From assembly GCA_049515555.1 (NCBI GenBank), contig JBEKTY010000005.1, forward strand, positions 29,426-93,425: DNA of 64,000 nucleotides, given 5' to 3'. This document shows positions 1-8,105 of this stretch, piece by piece. The notes beneath the pieces are model-generated. The model ran no database searches. It saw nothing but the letters and a program-made list of their open reading frames with translations, and was not told where the DNA came from. Source of the DNA: JBEKTY01 sp049515555. GTDB taxonomy: Bacteria; Planctomycetota; Planctomycetia; Pirellulales; Thermoguttaceae. Both the position numbers and the translations under genes were made by a program. Each line of letters starts with the position of its first letter. Within the stretch, counting starts at the first letter, position 1.

Positions 1-1409
1 GCGACCCCCAGGGCCATGGGCAGGAACAGGAATTGCCCGGAGCTGGGCATGATCGCCAAGGGCATCAGCACCAGCAAGGTGCACAAGCTGGCCGCCAGCT
101 CGGGCAGCGCCACTTCGTTGCTGCCGTGGAAGGCCGCTTCAGCCACCGTGGCCCCCAGGCCCAGGTGCCGATGCGTGTTTTCCAACGAGATGATGGCCGT
201 GTCGATCAGGGGGCCGATGGCCAAAGCCATGCCCGCCAGCGTCATCACGTTGATCGTGTTGCCGCTGTAATAGAGGCAGACGATGGCCCCCAGGATGGCA
301 ATCGGAACGGTCAGCACGGCGATGACCGTCATCCGCCACTCGCCCAGAAAGACCAGGATCACGAGCGAGCAGAGCACGGCCCCCAGCAGGCCTTCCTCGA
401 CCAGGCTCTCGATCGAGTGCCGCACGTAGATCGATTGGTCCATGACCACCTTCAGGTCGATATCGGTGCGGCTGAGCCGGGCCTGCATGTCGGGCAGGGC
501 CTTCTTCAGGGCGTTGACCACGTCCAGCGTGCTGTAACCCGACTGCCGGTAAACAGGGATGTACACCTGCCGCCGCCCGTTCACCCGCACGACGTTGGTC
601 TGGATGAAGCTGGCGTCGGTCGGGTTGGCCACGTCGCGAAGGAAGGTGGCGTTGCCGTGCTCGGTCCGCAGCGGGATGTCGCCCATCCGTTTGACCAGGT
701 CGTACATGGAGTTGGAATCGATGGCGTAATCCGTGCCGCCGAACTTGGCGTCGCCGGTGGGCAGGAAGAGGTTGTAACTGTCCAGGGCCCGCATCACGTC
801 CAGCGGCGACAGTCCGCGGGACTGCATCTTGGTGCGGTCCAGGTAGGCCATGATCGCCCGCAGCTTTCCGCCGTAGACCACGGGGGCCACCGCCCCGGGA
901 ATGGCCATGATCATGTTGCGGACCTCGTACCGGCCCACGTCGTAGAGGATCGACTCGGGCTCGCTGCGGCTGTCCATGGCCACGAGGCACACGGGGGTGG
1001 TGCTGGTGGGGTCAAAGGGCAGGATCACCGGGGGCAGGGTGCCCGGCGGCAGGTTGGGCACGGCCGCCGTGGCCAGCGAATTGACCTGCGTCAGGGCCCC
1101 GTTGGGATCGACGTCCGCCCGATAGTAGTTGCGGATCACGCTGGCCCCCACGATCGACCGCGATTCCTGCCGGGCGGTGCCGGCGGCCTGACCCGTCCAG
1201 CGCTCCATGCGGCTGGTGATGTCCTTCTCCACGCCGTCGGCCGGCATCCCGCCGTAGAAGGTCAACACCTGGACGGCCGGGCTCTTGAACACCGGCAGGA
1301 TATCAACGGGGATCAGGCGGAGGGACAACAGCCCGAACAGGACCACGGTCAGCGCGGCGACCGTAACCATACGGGGGTTTCGCAGCGATGCCCGAATTAC
1401 CGATTCCAT
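1..1409 (-). CDS. Efflux RND transporter permease subunit (HAE1/AcrB family), C-terminus cut by window edge
   Basis: Inner-membrane proton-driven pump of a tripartite RND efflux system. The minus strand reads open from an ATG at 1409 to the window edge, giving about 469 N-terminal residues of a protein usually over 1,000 aa. It begins with a short cytoplasmic stretch and TM1 (about residues 14-34), then the porter domain with the usual VPNLPPG region near 117-123, then TM helices from about 340. In TM4 the proton-relay segment reads GPLIDTAIISLEN: the first Asp (D403, AcrB D407) is kept but the second (AcrB D408) is Thr. It lies 25 bp downstream of the membrane fusion protein gene, so the two are one operon. 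Family assignment is firm; substrate unknown. Confidence 0.9.
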   Translation of the reverse strand, partial: MESVIRASLRNPRMVTVAALTVVLFGLLSLRLIPVDILPVFKSPAVQVLTFYGGMPADGVEKDITSRMERWTGQAAGTARQESRSIVGASVIRNYYRADVDPNGALTQVNSLATAAVPNLPPGTLPPVILPFDPTSTTPVCLVAMDSRSEPESILYDVGRYEVRNMIMAIPGAVAPVVYGGKLRAIMAYLDRTKMQSRGLSPLDVMRALDSYNLFLPTGDAKFGGTDYAIDSNSMYDLVKRMGDIPLRTEHGNATFLRDVANPTDASFIQTNVVRVNGRRQVYIPVYRQSGYSTLDVVNALKKALPDMQARLSRTDIDLKVVMDQSIYVRHSIESLVEEGLLGAVLCSLVILVFLGEWRMTVIAVLTVPIAILGAIVCLYYSGNTINVMTLAGMALAIGPLIDTAIISLENTHRHLGLGATVAEAAFHGSNEVALPELAASLCTLLVLMPLAIMPSSGQFLFLPMALGV

Positions 1410-1434
1410 GCACCCGTCTCGCCCAGTTCACAGC

Positions 1435-2886
1435 CTATGTCCCGTTGTCCGCAACTACCGCTACCGGCACGGCCTCGCCAATGGGTCCGCTGTAATGAAC
1501 GACGACCTCGTCGGAATCGGCCAGGCCCCGGCTGATTTCGGCGTGCGATCCGTCGTCGGCCGCGACCTGGACGGGGACGAGGTAGCTTTTGCCGTCGCGG
1601 ACCACGTAGACCGAGCCCAGTCCGTCCTTGACCGGCCCGATCAGGCAGGAGGAGGGAATTCGCCGGCCCTTGCCGCCGGCGGTGGCCATGATCGTGGCGC
1701 GGCCGTACATCCCCTCGCGGAGCTGGCCGGTGGGATTGGGCAGATCGACCTCGACGCGCATCGTCCGCGATTGCGGGTCCTCGGAGTCGGCCATGCGGGC
1801 GACCGTGCCGTGGAACATCTGGCCGGGCAGGGCGTCGATCTCGACCGTCGCCCGGTTGCCGCGCGCCATCCAGGGCACGTCGCGATCGGGGACTTGGATC
1901 ACGGTCCGCATCAGGTCGGTCCGCGCCACCACCAGTAGCGGCGACTCGCCGCCGCGCTCCGCGCCGCGGACGAAATCGCCGCGGTTGAACGTTCGCAGGG
2001 TGATCACGCCGTCATAGGGGGAAATGATCTTTTCGTAGCCGGCGAAGACCTTGGCCTTGTCCAGGTCGGCCTGGGCCGCCTGCACCGTGGCCTCGGAATG
2101 GGCCACGTTGGCCTGGGCCTCGACGATCTCGGCCGCCGCCGCGGCGACGTTGGCCTTGGCCGTGGCGATGGCCGCCTTGGCCGCCCCCTCGGCGGCGCGG
2201 GCCGCGTCACGCTCGTCCTGCTTCTCGTCCACCAGCCGCTCGTCGATGGAATTCAGATCGAACAGATGCTTGATTCGCTCGTATTGAACCTGGCGGAACA
2301 CGCGTTGGGCGGTGGCCCGGCCCAGCTCGGCCTCGGCCTGGGCAACGGCGGCGACGGCCGCCTCCCATTTGGCTCGCGCCGTGACCACGTGCGCCTTGGT
2401 CTGATCGACTCGCGCTTTGGCCTCGGCCAAGGCCGCCACCGACTGCTCGACCGCCACGTCCAACTCGGGGTCGTCGATCTCGGCCAATACCTGTCCGCGT
2501 TTGACTCGGTCGCCGATATCGACCTGCTGGGTCTTCAGATAACCCGATACCTTGGCGTAGAGCGCGGCCCACTCGAAGGCATGCAGCGAGCCGGGCTGGA
2601 CGGTGCTCCGCGCCAGTCCGCCCGGCTGCGGTTTGACGACTTGCACCCGCACGTCGCCGGCGGCGGCCGACGCAGAGGGGTCAGTGCCAGGCCCCGCGGT
2701 TTCGGCCGAAGCAGCGGCCCCGGGGCTCTCCATGGCCTGCGTGGTTCCCGCGCTGTCGGCCGCGGCCGGCCCCGGCTTATGCCGCCAGCCGATCGCACGC
2801 CAGACAACAACCACGCCGCCCGCAATCGCGAGCAGCAAGATCAAGGTCCAAGCCGCTTTGGCGCGATGTATCCTATGTCCAAACAT
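1435..2886 (-). CDS. Efflux RND transporter periplasmic adaptor subunit (HlyD/MFP family)
   Basis: Periplasmic adaptor linking the RND permease to a TolC channel. The 483-aa product has an N-terminal TM anchor (about 10-32), a low-complexity Ala/Pro linker, the first lipoyl half (VSGYLKTQQVDIGDRVKRG), a long Ala-rich coiled coil (about 130-285), the second lipoyl half (IISPYDGVITLRTFNRGDFV) and a beta-barrel plus membrane-proximal domain. ATG 2886 is taken as start; a TTG directly before it (2889) is possible. The gene is followed after 25 bp by the permease. The start codon lies inside the 8-bp direct repeat that flanks the neighbouring transposon, so its original upstream region has been displaced; no good Shine-Dalgarno is visible now. 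Confidence 0.9.
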   Translation of the reverse strand: MFGHRIHRAKAAWTLILLLAIAGGVVVVWRAIGWRHKPGPAAADSAGTTQAMESPGAAASAETAGPGTDPSASAAAGDVRVQVVKPQPGGLARSTVQPGSLHAFEWAALYAKVSGYLKTQQVDIGDRVKRGQVLAEIDDPELDVAVEQSVAALAEAKARVDQTKAHVVTARAKWEAAVAAVAQAEAELGRATAQRVFRQVQYERIKHLFDLNSIDERLVDEKQDERDAARAAEGAAKAAIATAKANVAAAAAEIVEAQANVAHSEATVQAAQADLDKAKVFAGYEKIISPYDGVITLRTFNRGDFVRGAERGGESPLLVVARTDLMRTVIQVPDRDVPWMARGNRATVEIDALPGQMFHGTVARMADSEDPQSRTMRVEVDLPNPTGQLREGMYGRATIMATAGGKGRRIPSSCLIGPVKDGLGSVYVVRDGKSYLVPVQVAADDGSHAEISRGLADSDEVVVHYSGPIGEAVPVAVVADNGT

Positions 2887-2916
2887 CAACGGAATTATGC
2901 CTTTGACAAAGCAGGC
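2882..2916 (+). repeat. Left end of transposon: 8-bp target duplication plus 27-bp terminal inverted repeat
   Basis: The direct repeat AACATCAA (2882-2889) is immediately followed by the terminal inverted repeat at 2890-2916, which begins CGGAATTATGCCTTTGACAA and ends GCAGGC. The matching right end lies at 8493-8527. The inverted repeats differ at one of 27 positions and the 8-bp direct repeats are identical. An 8-bp duplication is what IS1595-family transposases make. Confidence 0.85.
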
Positions 2917-3064
2917 TTACGGCCCCCCTGATGGGGCAGCGTCCGCATACCCGCTTCCACCTTGGCCGGATCGACCTGCATGAACAGCCGCAATGCCTGT
3001 TCAGCCTTCAGGGGATGAAGGGAAATGGGGCCTTGCCGCTGTCGTTTGCGTTTCGGTTTTGTAG

Positions 3065-3295
3065 TCACTTATTCTTGCCCTTGCGTGCTCTCGCCTTTCG
3101 CTTCGGGGCTGGTCCTGGACCAACTCCAGAAATCACGATGCCACCATCTTTCAACAATTCGTCGCCGTTCTCCGCTCCATGTGCGAGTGATTTCTGAAAT
3201 GCGGCGTCGATAATCTTCCGCCGCTCACCGTCAACTTGGTTGGACGCCGGAACATTGGCCCCGCTCTTGGATCGTTTCAGTTTTGCTCCGCTCAT
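3065..3295 (-). CDS. Small basic hypothetical protein (76 aa) downstream of the R-M gene
   Basis: The product is Lys/Arg-rich at both ends (MSGAKLKRSKSG at the start, PKRKARARKGKNK at the end) with a short helical middle (REKIID-like GERRKIIDAAFQKSL). No known domain is recognised. The ATG lies two bases after the stop of the 984-aa nuclease-methyltransferase, so the two genes are almost certainly co-translated. A DNA-binding or accessory role for the R-M protein is only a guess from charge and position. Confidence 0.65.
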   Translation of the reverse strand: MSGAKLKRSKSGANVPASNQVDGERRKIIDAAFQKSLAHGAENGDELLKDGGIVISGVGPGPAPKRKARARKGKNK

Positions 3296-3297
3296 AG

Positions 3298-6252
3298 TCA
3301 GACTCCCTTTGCCGTAGAGTTTTCAACAATCTCGATTTCTTCGGCCGTCAGGCCGTACAAATTGTAGACCAACTGGTCGATCTCGGCGTCGGTTGATTCA
3401 ATCTGGCGCTGGATAACAGCCTTGCCCGATTCCGAGTCTATGGCGGCAAGTTGCTTGTGTAGCGTCTGCATTGAATCAACTAAACCTACCATTTGGTCGT
3501 GGGCGGCCTTGTCCGCTGCGTCCGAGAAGTTGATCGTGCGGATTGGGAGTTGCTTTACTTTCGCCAATTTGACTTGCGCGAACACACGTCCACCTTCATG
3601 CGCCAAATTATTGTATACCCATCTCAAGTACTTGGAGTTAAGAATCCCCAGGAAATACGCTGCCTCGTGCGCAAAGCCCGATCTTACCAGAATTGCTATG
3701 ATGCTCCGACCAAACCATATTCCTCGATAATCTATTGCTGCAATCAAACGATCCGCCGTCTGACGGAAAAGAATCTTGGGAACCCTGTCGTAAACCCTCT
3801 CGTTTAGCCTGACAACCTCGTTAGGCAGGACAAACTTTTTGTAATTGGGCCGGCAGAAACGGGTAGTAGAATCCGCTATCCAAAAGCGGTTCATGTCTGC
3901 CCCTTTCCAATACATCTTGTCGCCAGGGTGTTGGCGCTCGCCTTCATAAAGCAAGCGATCCGCCAAATCACTCTTGCCTTTGTCCTGCATACCAGTACCT
4001 ACGCGCTGGTAATTGATACCAGCATCTTTGCATTCAAGCTCCTTACACCCGCCCAACAATAAGGTTGGAACTCGATACTGTCTCGGGCCTTCTGCAAAAT
4101 CGAGATCGGGGTTGCGCTGGAACTCGGTCTGCCTTATAGAAGTGCCGTTCGATATCCCACTTTCCAGCACTGTCGCCTTTTCCGCATTCGATAGTAAAGC
4201 CAGGTTTGCTACAGCCACCTCATGTAAAGGTGTTGGTTCATTCCGCTCGACGACAAAAATACACGACGGGGCAACAACACCTTGGAATACGTCCTCGCCC
4301 AAGTCAACCAAAGAAAGGATTTTATGTTGTAGTAGCAAAGCGCGAATATCTTTGAGCCGCCGCTGGCGCAGAATTGTATTTGGTACAATCATAGCTACCA
4401 GCCCAGCAAAGGGCAAAAGGCAGACGGCCCGTTCGATGAACAGTTTGAAACTGTCTGTATGTTCCTGTGTCGTGGCTGGATACTTTTCGTGGAAATATAA
4501 CAACCACCTATCAATATCACCACCCCACGGTGGATTTCCGATAATACAGCCAAACCCCCCAGCCTTCATCGCATCGGGGAAGCCTTGTTTCCAGTCAAGC
4601 GGGTTTATCCGTTTCAGTTCTTCGGAATCAGCATCAGGAATCAGATTGTTTTTGTTATAGTCACTGCCGATCAAAGAATTGCCACATTTGATGTTGTTGA
4701 CAAGGTTAGGCAACGCCCGCTCGTGGAAAAGGCGCAATTGCTGGCTTATTGTCTGCTCGCTCTCGCCTTCCAGGACTTTTAGCAGTAGGGATAGCTTGGT
4801 AACTTCCACTGCTTGGCGGTCGATATCCACGCCGAAAATGTGCGTGGTCAAAATGCGTTTCTTTTCCTCAATGATGAGTCGCCATTCACCGCTTTGCTCG
4901 TCTTTGTAAACGGCTTTCTTGTAGTTTTCTGGCTGGTGCTCGCTGTACCATTTCAGGTAATAATCAAGGAGGTACTGGTAAGCGCCCAAGAGAAATGTAC
5001 CGCTGCCACAAGCCGGGTCAAGAATACGCAAGAGCGGCTTGCCTTTGCCGCCTGCCAGTTGGGCGGGACCTCGACCCTCAATCTGCCGCCCGATAGTTTG
5101 CTTGATGGTATAGCCGGCAATGTAAGGCGGTGTGTAGTGAACTCCACCAGCCTTGCGAACGTCTGGTTTTTCTTCCACCTGCGCCCGATGGCCAGCCGTC
5201 AAACGGATAACCTTGCCCAAGAACCGTTCATATATTGTCCCCAGGATTTCCAGGGGCATAACACGAAAATCATACGGCGAGCCATGCTCGGAATACAGGC
5301 TTTGCAGAATCGTCTTGAAAACCTTGTCGTCAACTTCCACTTTCGGCGTAATGCGGTCGGGGTCTTCCGGTACGCCTTCTTCCTTCTGGAAATGAAACAG
5401 GCCGGAATTATATTTGTCGTCGGCCTTGCGGCAGACATTACGCATGAAATGCGAGTAAATGTCATTCTGTCCACACAACTTGAGAAGCTGTTTAGAAGGT
5501 TCAAGGCCCCGATCTTCCGCCATGCGCAGGAACACTATCCGGTCAATCGTGGCTTGTACAGCAGCATTCAGATCATCCGAAGAAATCCACTTGTTCCGCA
5601 AAGCAATATTGTGGGCAAGCACATCCCGCCAGCCTTCGATTTCTTTGAGGAACTCTGTATCTACTGTCTCTATTGGTGGTTTCTTGGACCCAGCGTACTT
5701 ATCGAAGGCCCCGGATCGTACCGCTTGGGGTGAAAATACATTCCACAATTCCTGCCAGCGGTCTACATACTCTGTGTACTTCAAACAAAGGCGAGTGCGG
5801 GCGTAACTCGCCCTGTCACTGGGGCGTGGGCGGCGGGTACAATCGTAGACGGCGAACTGCTCGAAATTAGTCAGGATCGACACACCGAGGCCGGCATTCC
5901 AGCCGTAGCGACGAAGTTGAAGGGCGGGGGCCGGGTCCGTGCCAATGTTCACCGCACACTTTTTCGCTTCCACAAAGAAATTCACCGATGGGCCGATGCG
6001 AAAGGCGTAGTCCGCAGAATCTTGCTGCCCTTCCATATCGGGCCTTTTCTGTGGGACTACCTCTCGATACCGTGGAGCAACCAGCGCAGTGTTGCGCACA
6101 TCCCATCCTAGAGCCTCGAAAAACGGTTCGATAAGAGACGAGCAAACGTCGGCTTCCTTTATACCTTCGGCGCAAAAGGCTTCGCGGTTGGTAGCAAAGT
6201 ATTGGCAGAGGTTGGCAATTTCTTCCTTGCCTTGCTCAAAAGTCTTGCCCAT
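3298..6252 (-). CDS. Fused endonuclease-DNA methyltransferase (type IIG-like, Eco57I-type)
   Basis: A single 984-aa polypeptide expected to cut and adenine-methylate DNA. The N-terminus carries a PD-(D/E)XK-like nuclease signature: D81 followed by FFVEAKK with E95 and K97. A helical connector leads to the methyltransferase: motif X region GVHYTPPYIAG (about 370-380), SAM motif I DPACGSGTF (412-420), FGVDID (473-478) and the catalytic motif IV NPPW (573-576). About 350 C-terminal residues match the expected position of a TaqI-type target recognition domain. Start ATG 6252 follows AGGGCGG. It lies 62 bp after the transposase and 2 bp before the 76-aa gene. Lower GC than chromosomal neighbours and transposon location indicate transfer. 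Recognition sequence cannot be read from sequence. PglX-like proteins share the methylase but lack this nuclease. Confidence 0.88.
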   Translation of the reverse strand: MGKTFEQGKEEIANLCQYFATNREAFCAEGIKEADVCSSLIEPFFEALGWDVRNTALVAPRYREVVPQKRPDMEGQQDSADYAFRIGPSVNFFVEAKKCAVNIGTDPAPALQLRRYGWNAGLGVSILTNFEQFAVYDCTRRPRPSDRASYARTRLCLKYTEYVDRWQELWNVFSPQAVRSGAFDKYAGSKKPPIETVDTEFLKEIEGWRDVLAHNIALRNKWISSDDLNAAVQATIDRIVFLRMAEDRGLEPSKQLLKLCGQNDIYSHFMRNVCRKADDKYNSGLFHFQKEEGVPEDPDRITPKVEVDDKVFKTILQSLYSEHGSPYDFRVMPLEILGTIYERFLGKVIRLTAGHRAQVEEKPDVRKAGGVHYTPPYIAGYTIKQTIGRQIEGRGPAQLAGGKGKPLLRILDPACGSGTFLLGAYQYLLDYYLKWYSEHQPENYKKAVYKDEQSGEWRLIIEEKKRILTTHIFGVDIDRQAVEVTKLSLLLKVLEGESEQTISQQLRLFHERALPNLVNNIKCGNSLIGSDYNKNNLIPDADSEELKRINPLDWKQGFPDAMKAGGFGCIIGNPPWGGDIDRWLLYFHEKYPATTQEHTDSFKLFIERAVCLLPFAGLVAMIVPNTILRQRRLKDIRALLLQHKILSLVDLGEDVFQGVVAPSCIFVVERNEPTPLHEVAVANLALLSNAEKATVLESGISNGTSIRQTEFQRNPDLDFAEGPRQYRVPTLLLGGCKELECKDAGINYQRVGTGMQDKGKSDLADRLLYEGERQHPGDKMYWKGADMNRFWIADSTTRFCRPNYKKFVLPNEVVRLNERVYDRVPKILFRQTADRLIAAIDYRGIWFGRSIIAILVRSGFAHEAAYFLGILNSKYLRWVYNNLAHEGGRVFAQVKLAKVKQLPIRTINFSDAADKAAHDQMVGLVDSMQTLHKQLAAIDSESGKAVIQRQIESTDAEIDQLVYNLYGLTAEEIEIVENSTAKGV

Positions 6253-6314
6253 CGTACCGCCCTGAAAAAGGTGTCTCTACTTGTCTTTTGGCTCGGCCAC
6301 CCTGAGTATGATAA

Positions 6315-7286
6315 TCACGCAACCGACTTCTTGTAGACCAGCCGCTTGCCTTCAGCGCCCTTGATCGCCTCTGCCGTTCTCTTGCCGTCAGTCACCTTCC
6401 GTTCGCCCCAGCGGAAAGAGAACTCATCGCAGTAGCGGGGCAGGTGCTTCTTGGAAATGTGGTGGAAGGTTCCATGCACCCCGCGCTTGAGCAGGGCGAA
6501 GAATGATTCAGCGGAATTAGTGTTTACTTCACCACGGGCGTACTCGCCCTGACTGTGATTCACAGTCTGGTGCCCGCCCTTGAATTCCTGGCCGATGCCT
6601 TGATATAAATTCAGTTCGTCCGTCTGGATAGCGGCCTTGCGGCTGACATTCTCTCGGATAGCTGACTTGAGGTTGTCGGCGTTGACATGTTCTACAACCT
6701 TTGTCCTGACTCGCCCGTCGCGCTCGACCAGGGCCAGCACGGGGGTTTTCTTGGTGCCCCGACCTTTCTTGTTGATAATCAAGTTGCCAGCAGCATCTTT
6801 CTTCCCCTTGCGGGGCTTCCCGCCGACATAAGTTTCATCGACTTCCACGGTGCCCTTGAGCTTACTAGCCAGCGGATCGCACTGCATAGCAAGCCTAATC
6901 CGGTGGGCGAGAAACCACGCGGCCCGGTAGGTGTGAAGGCCGAGATTTCGCTGAAGCTGAAGGGCGGACACGCCCTTCTTATTGGAGCAGATCGAGTGGA
7001 AGGCTTGAACCCATTGCCGCAAGGTAATGTGTGACCGTTCCATGACCGTGCCCACGGTAACGGTGAACTATTTTCGGCAGCCATTGCACTGGATTACGCC
7101 GTCGCGTACCTTCTCGGACTTGGCTTGTAGCCGGGTCACTGCCGATCCTCCGCAGTGTGGGCATACCGGCCCGGTCGGCCAGCGGATTGATTCCAAGATA
7201 GTGCGGGCCTCTTGCTCGGTCAATCGGCCCACGTCGATAGCGGCCATATCGGACAGGTTCGTGAATTTCGGGGGCACGTATTTCAT
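6315..7286 (-). pseudogene. IS1595-family transposase interrupted by an in-frame TAG codon
   Basis: Reading from ATG 7286 (preceded by GGGAAGGAACAAGCC) gives a 323-codon IS1595/ISXO2-type transposase. The N-terminal zinc ribbon shows CPHC and CNGC pairs. The next codon, at 7068-7070, is TAG; in the same frame the protein continues FTVTVGTVMERSHITL, which is the normal family sequence at that point. Downstream the DDE-like domain is intact: VDETYVGG, QTDELNLYQ, and VNTNSAESFFALLKRG followed by the helical end. A GTG at 7055 could start a 246-aa C-terminal product without the zinc ribbon. So either a single nonsense mutation has inactivated the gene or TAG is read through. It is the apparent mobilising enzyme of the surrounding element. 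Confidence 0.85.
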
Positions 7287-7314
7287 GGCTTGTTCCTTCC
7301 CTTGATCTACCCTA

Positions 7315-7349
7315 ATCTTATCATAAACCCTTGCGATTGTCAAGGGTTT
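7315..7349 (-). promoter_or_regulatory. Transposase promoter overlapping a 9-bp inverted repeat
   Basis: On the minus strand TTGACA (7343-7338), a 17-nt spacer and TAAGAT (7320-7315) form a near-consensus sigma-70 promoter 29 nt upstream of the transposase ATG. The -35 lies in a perfect inverted repeat AAACCCTTG / CAAGGGTTT (7325-7333 and 7341-7349, 7-nt loop), a likely operator. The neighbouring HTH protein is the obvious candidate repressor (inference). Confidence 0.7.
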
Positions 7350-7396
7350 GCGGGGGTCGAATTGGGAAGTTTCCGAAATAGTTCCGAAAGAGGGGG

Positions 7397-7588
7397 TTAC
7401 TGCTTTGATCGTGGCCGTCCGCCCTTCCGGGCGATGGCCCCGAAGCGGGCTAACTCCCTCTCGGAAATTACGGGGCGGCCAGCAACCTCCACGGCCTTTA
7501 GCCGGCCTGAGTCGATAAGCTGGCCGATCCGCTGCCGTGAAACGCCGAGCCGTTCGGCGGCCTGTGTTGGGGACAGATAGGTAATCAT
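7397..7588 (-). CDS. Excisionase/AlpA-type helix-turn-helix DNA-binding protein (63 aa)
   Basis: A small MerR-like/HTH_17 DNA-binding protein. The helix-turn-helix is SPTQAAERLGVSRQRIGQLIDSG (about 6-28), followed by the wing-like RLKAVEVAGRPVI and a basic tail KGGRPRSKQ. Such proteins act as excisionases or repressors in mobile elements. It is the first leftward gene after the divergent promoter region and precedes the transposase by about 110 bp, which holds an inverted repeat overlapping the transposase promoter. Its own promoter places the start point at or next to the ATG, so the mRNA may be leaderless. Controlling transposase or R-M expression is inferred. Confidence 0.8.
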   Translation of the reverse strand: MITYLSPTQAAERLGVSRQRIGQLIDSGRLKAVEVAGRPVISERELARFGAIARKGGRPRSKQ

Positions 7589-7594
7589 GCACCA

Positions 7595-7622
7595 AGGATA
7601 GCATAACTATTGCGTTTGTCAA
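7595..7622 (-). promoter_or_regulatory. Promoter of the HTH gene, predicted leaderless
   Basis: Minus strand TTGACA (7622-7617), 16-nt spacer, TATCCT (7600-7595). Only six bases separate the -10 from the ATG at 7588, so the expected transcription start coincides with the start codon. The sequence around it (CTTGACAAACGCAA) is closely similar to the transposase promoter (CTTGACAATCGCAA), which suggests common control. Confidence 0.6.
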
Positions 7623-7646
7623 GAGCTAGCCGCCGGCCTTGTCTTG

Positions 7647-7655
7647 TGCTATACT
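7647..7655 (+). promoter_or_regulatory. Extended -10 promoter for leader RNA and HNH gene
   Basis: TGCTATACT is a full extended -10 element; no good -35 lies 16-18 nt upstream. The expected start, about 7661-7662, falls exactly on the first base of the 12-bp closing stem of the downstream RNA structure. The promoter is divergent from the HTH promoter, 25 bp away. Confidence 0.55.
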
Positions 7656-7661
7656 AGGGAC

Positions 7662-7785
7662 GTGAGATATTCCCCGAATCCAGCCCCCGGGGGCAAAATT
7701 GCGCCCGGGGGCTTCTTGTTTCCGTGAAGGCGCGGTAGACTACCTCTCTGTAGGACGCTTTCCGGGATCGGTTGGAATATCTCAC
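7662..7785 (+). ncRNA. Structured leader RNA (three-way junction) upstream of HNH gene
   Basis: Perfect closing stem GTGAGATATTCC (7662-7673) with GGAATATCTCAC (7774-7785), continued by CCGAATCC (7674-7681) with GGGATCGG (7764-7771, one mismatch). Inside are a 10-bp GC hairpin (7682-7691 with 7704-7713) followed by a T-rich stretch, terminator-like, and a second arm GAAGGCG / CGCTTTC (7726-7732 with 7756-7762). The sequence then runs 80 nt to the HNH start. There CCTCCT at 7809-7814 can pair with the AGGAGG Shine-Dalgarno at 7854-7859. It could be a stand-alone small RNA or, more likely, a cis-acting attenuator. Folding by eye only. Confidence 0.5.
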
Positions 7786-7865
7786 AATCTTCCGCCATTC
7801 TGGCCAAGCCTCCTGAAACCGTTTCGTTTCTCATTCCGCGCTAGTAATGCGCAAGGAGGTTTTCT

Positions 7866-8105
7866 GTGGCATTTTCAGACCACACAAAGGATGCCGCTTT
7901 CAACCTATCGGGCGGCCAGTGCGAGTGCAAACGCTCCGCGTGCCCGCAAGGACATTCTGGTCGTTGCAACACCAAAGTAACTCGTGATGGCGCAGAATAC
8001 CACCATGTAACGGCAGAATCAGCAGGTGGGAGCGATGGTCTCTCTAATTGCGAAGTCCTCTGCGTTCCCTGCCATGAGGGTACGAAGTCATACGGTCGTC
8101 ATTAG
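7866..8105 (+). CDS. Mini HNH endonuclease-like protein (79 aa)
   Basis: A 79-aa protein that is little more than an HNH nuclease fold. Start GTG 7866 follows a perfect AAGGAGG with 6-nt spacing. The N-terminal half has Cys 19, 21, 26 and 34, likely a zinc site; the core reads YHHVTAESAGGSDGLSN then LCVPCH, giving H46/H47, N61 and H70 as the HNH residues with C66 and C69 as a further zinc pair. It is preceded by a structured leader and overlaps the convergent 139-aa gene by 62 bp. Possible roles are a homing-type nuclease, a second restriction activity, or a toxin-like nuclease held low by its leader; none is shown. Confidence 0.75.
   Translation: MAFSDHTKDAAFNLSGGQCECKRSACPQGHSGRCNTKVTRDGAEYHHVTAESAGGSDGLSNCEVLCVPCHEGTKSYGRH

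Noticed and set aside
33..1535. Long rightward open frame over the RND permease
   Set aside because: Low-complexity antisense shadow of the GC-rich leftward gene; no family features, while the minus strand reads a full RND sequence.
7662..7785. 6S RNA
   Set aside because: The structure is a three-way junction rather than one long rod with a central bubble, and it is followed by a gene with a masked ribosome-binding site.
7662..8105. OMEGA-type guide RNA with an IscB/IshB-like nuclease
   Set aside because: The protein has only an HNH core of 79 aa without PLMP or RuvC parts, and the RNA precedes it as a leader; the resemblance is superficial.
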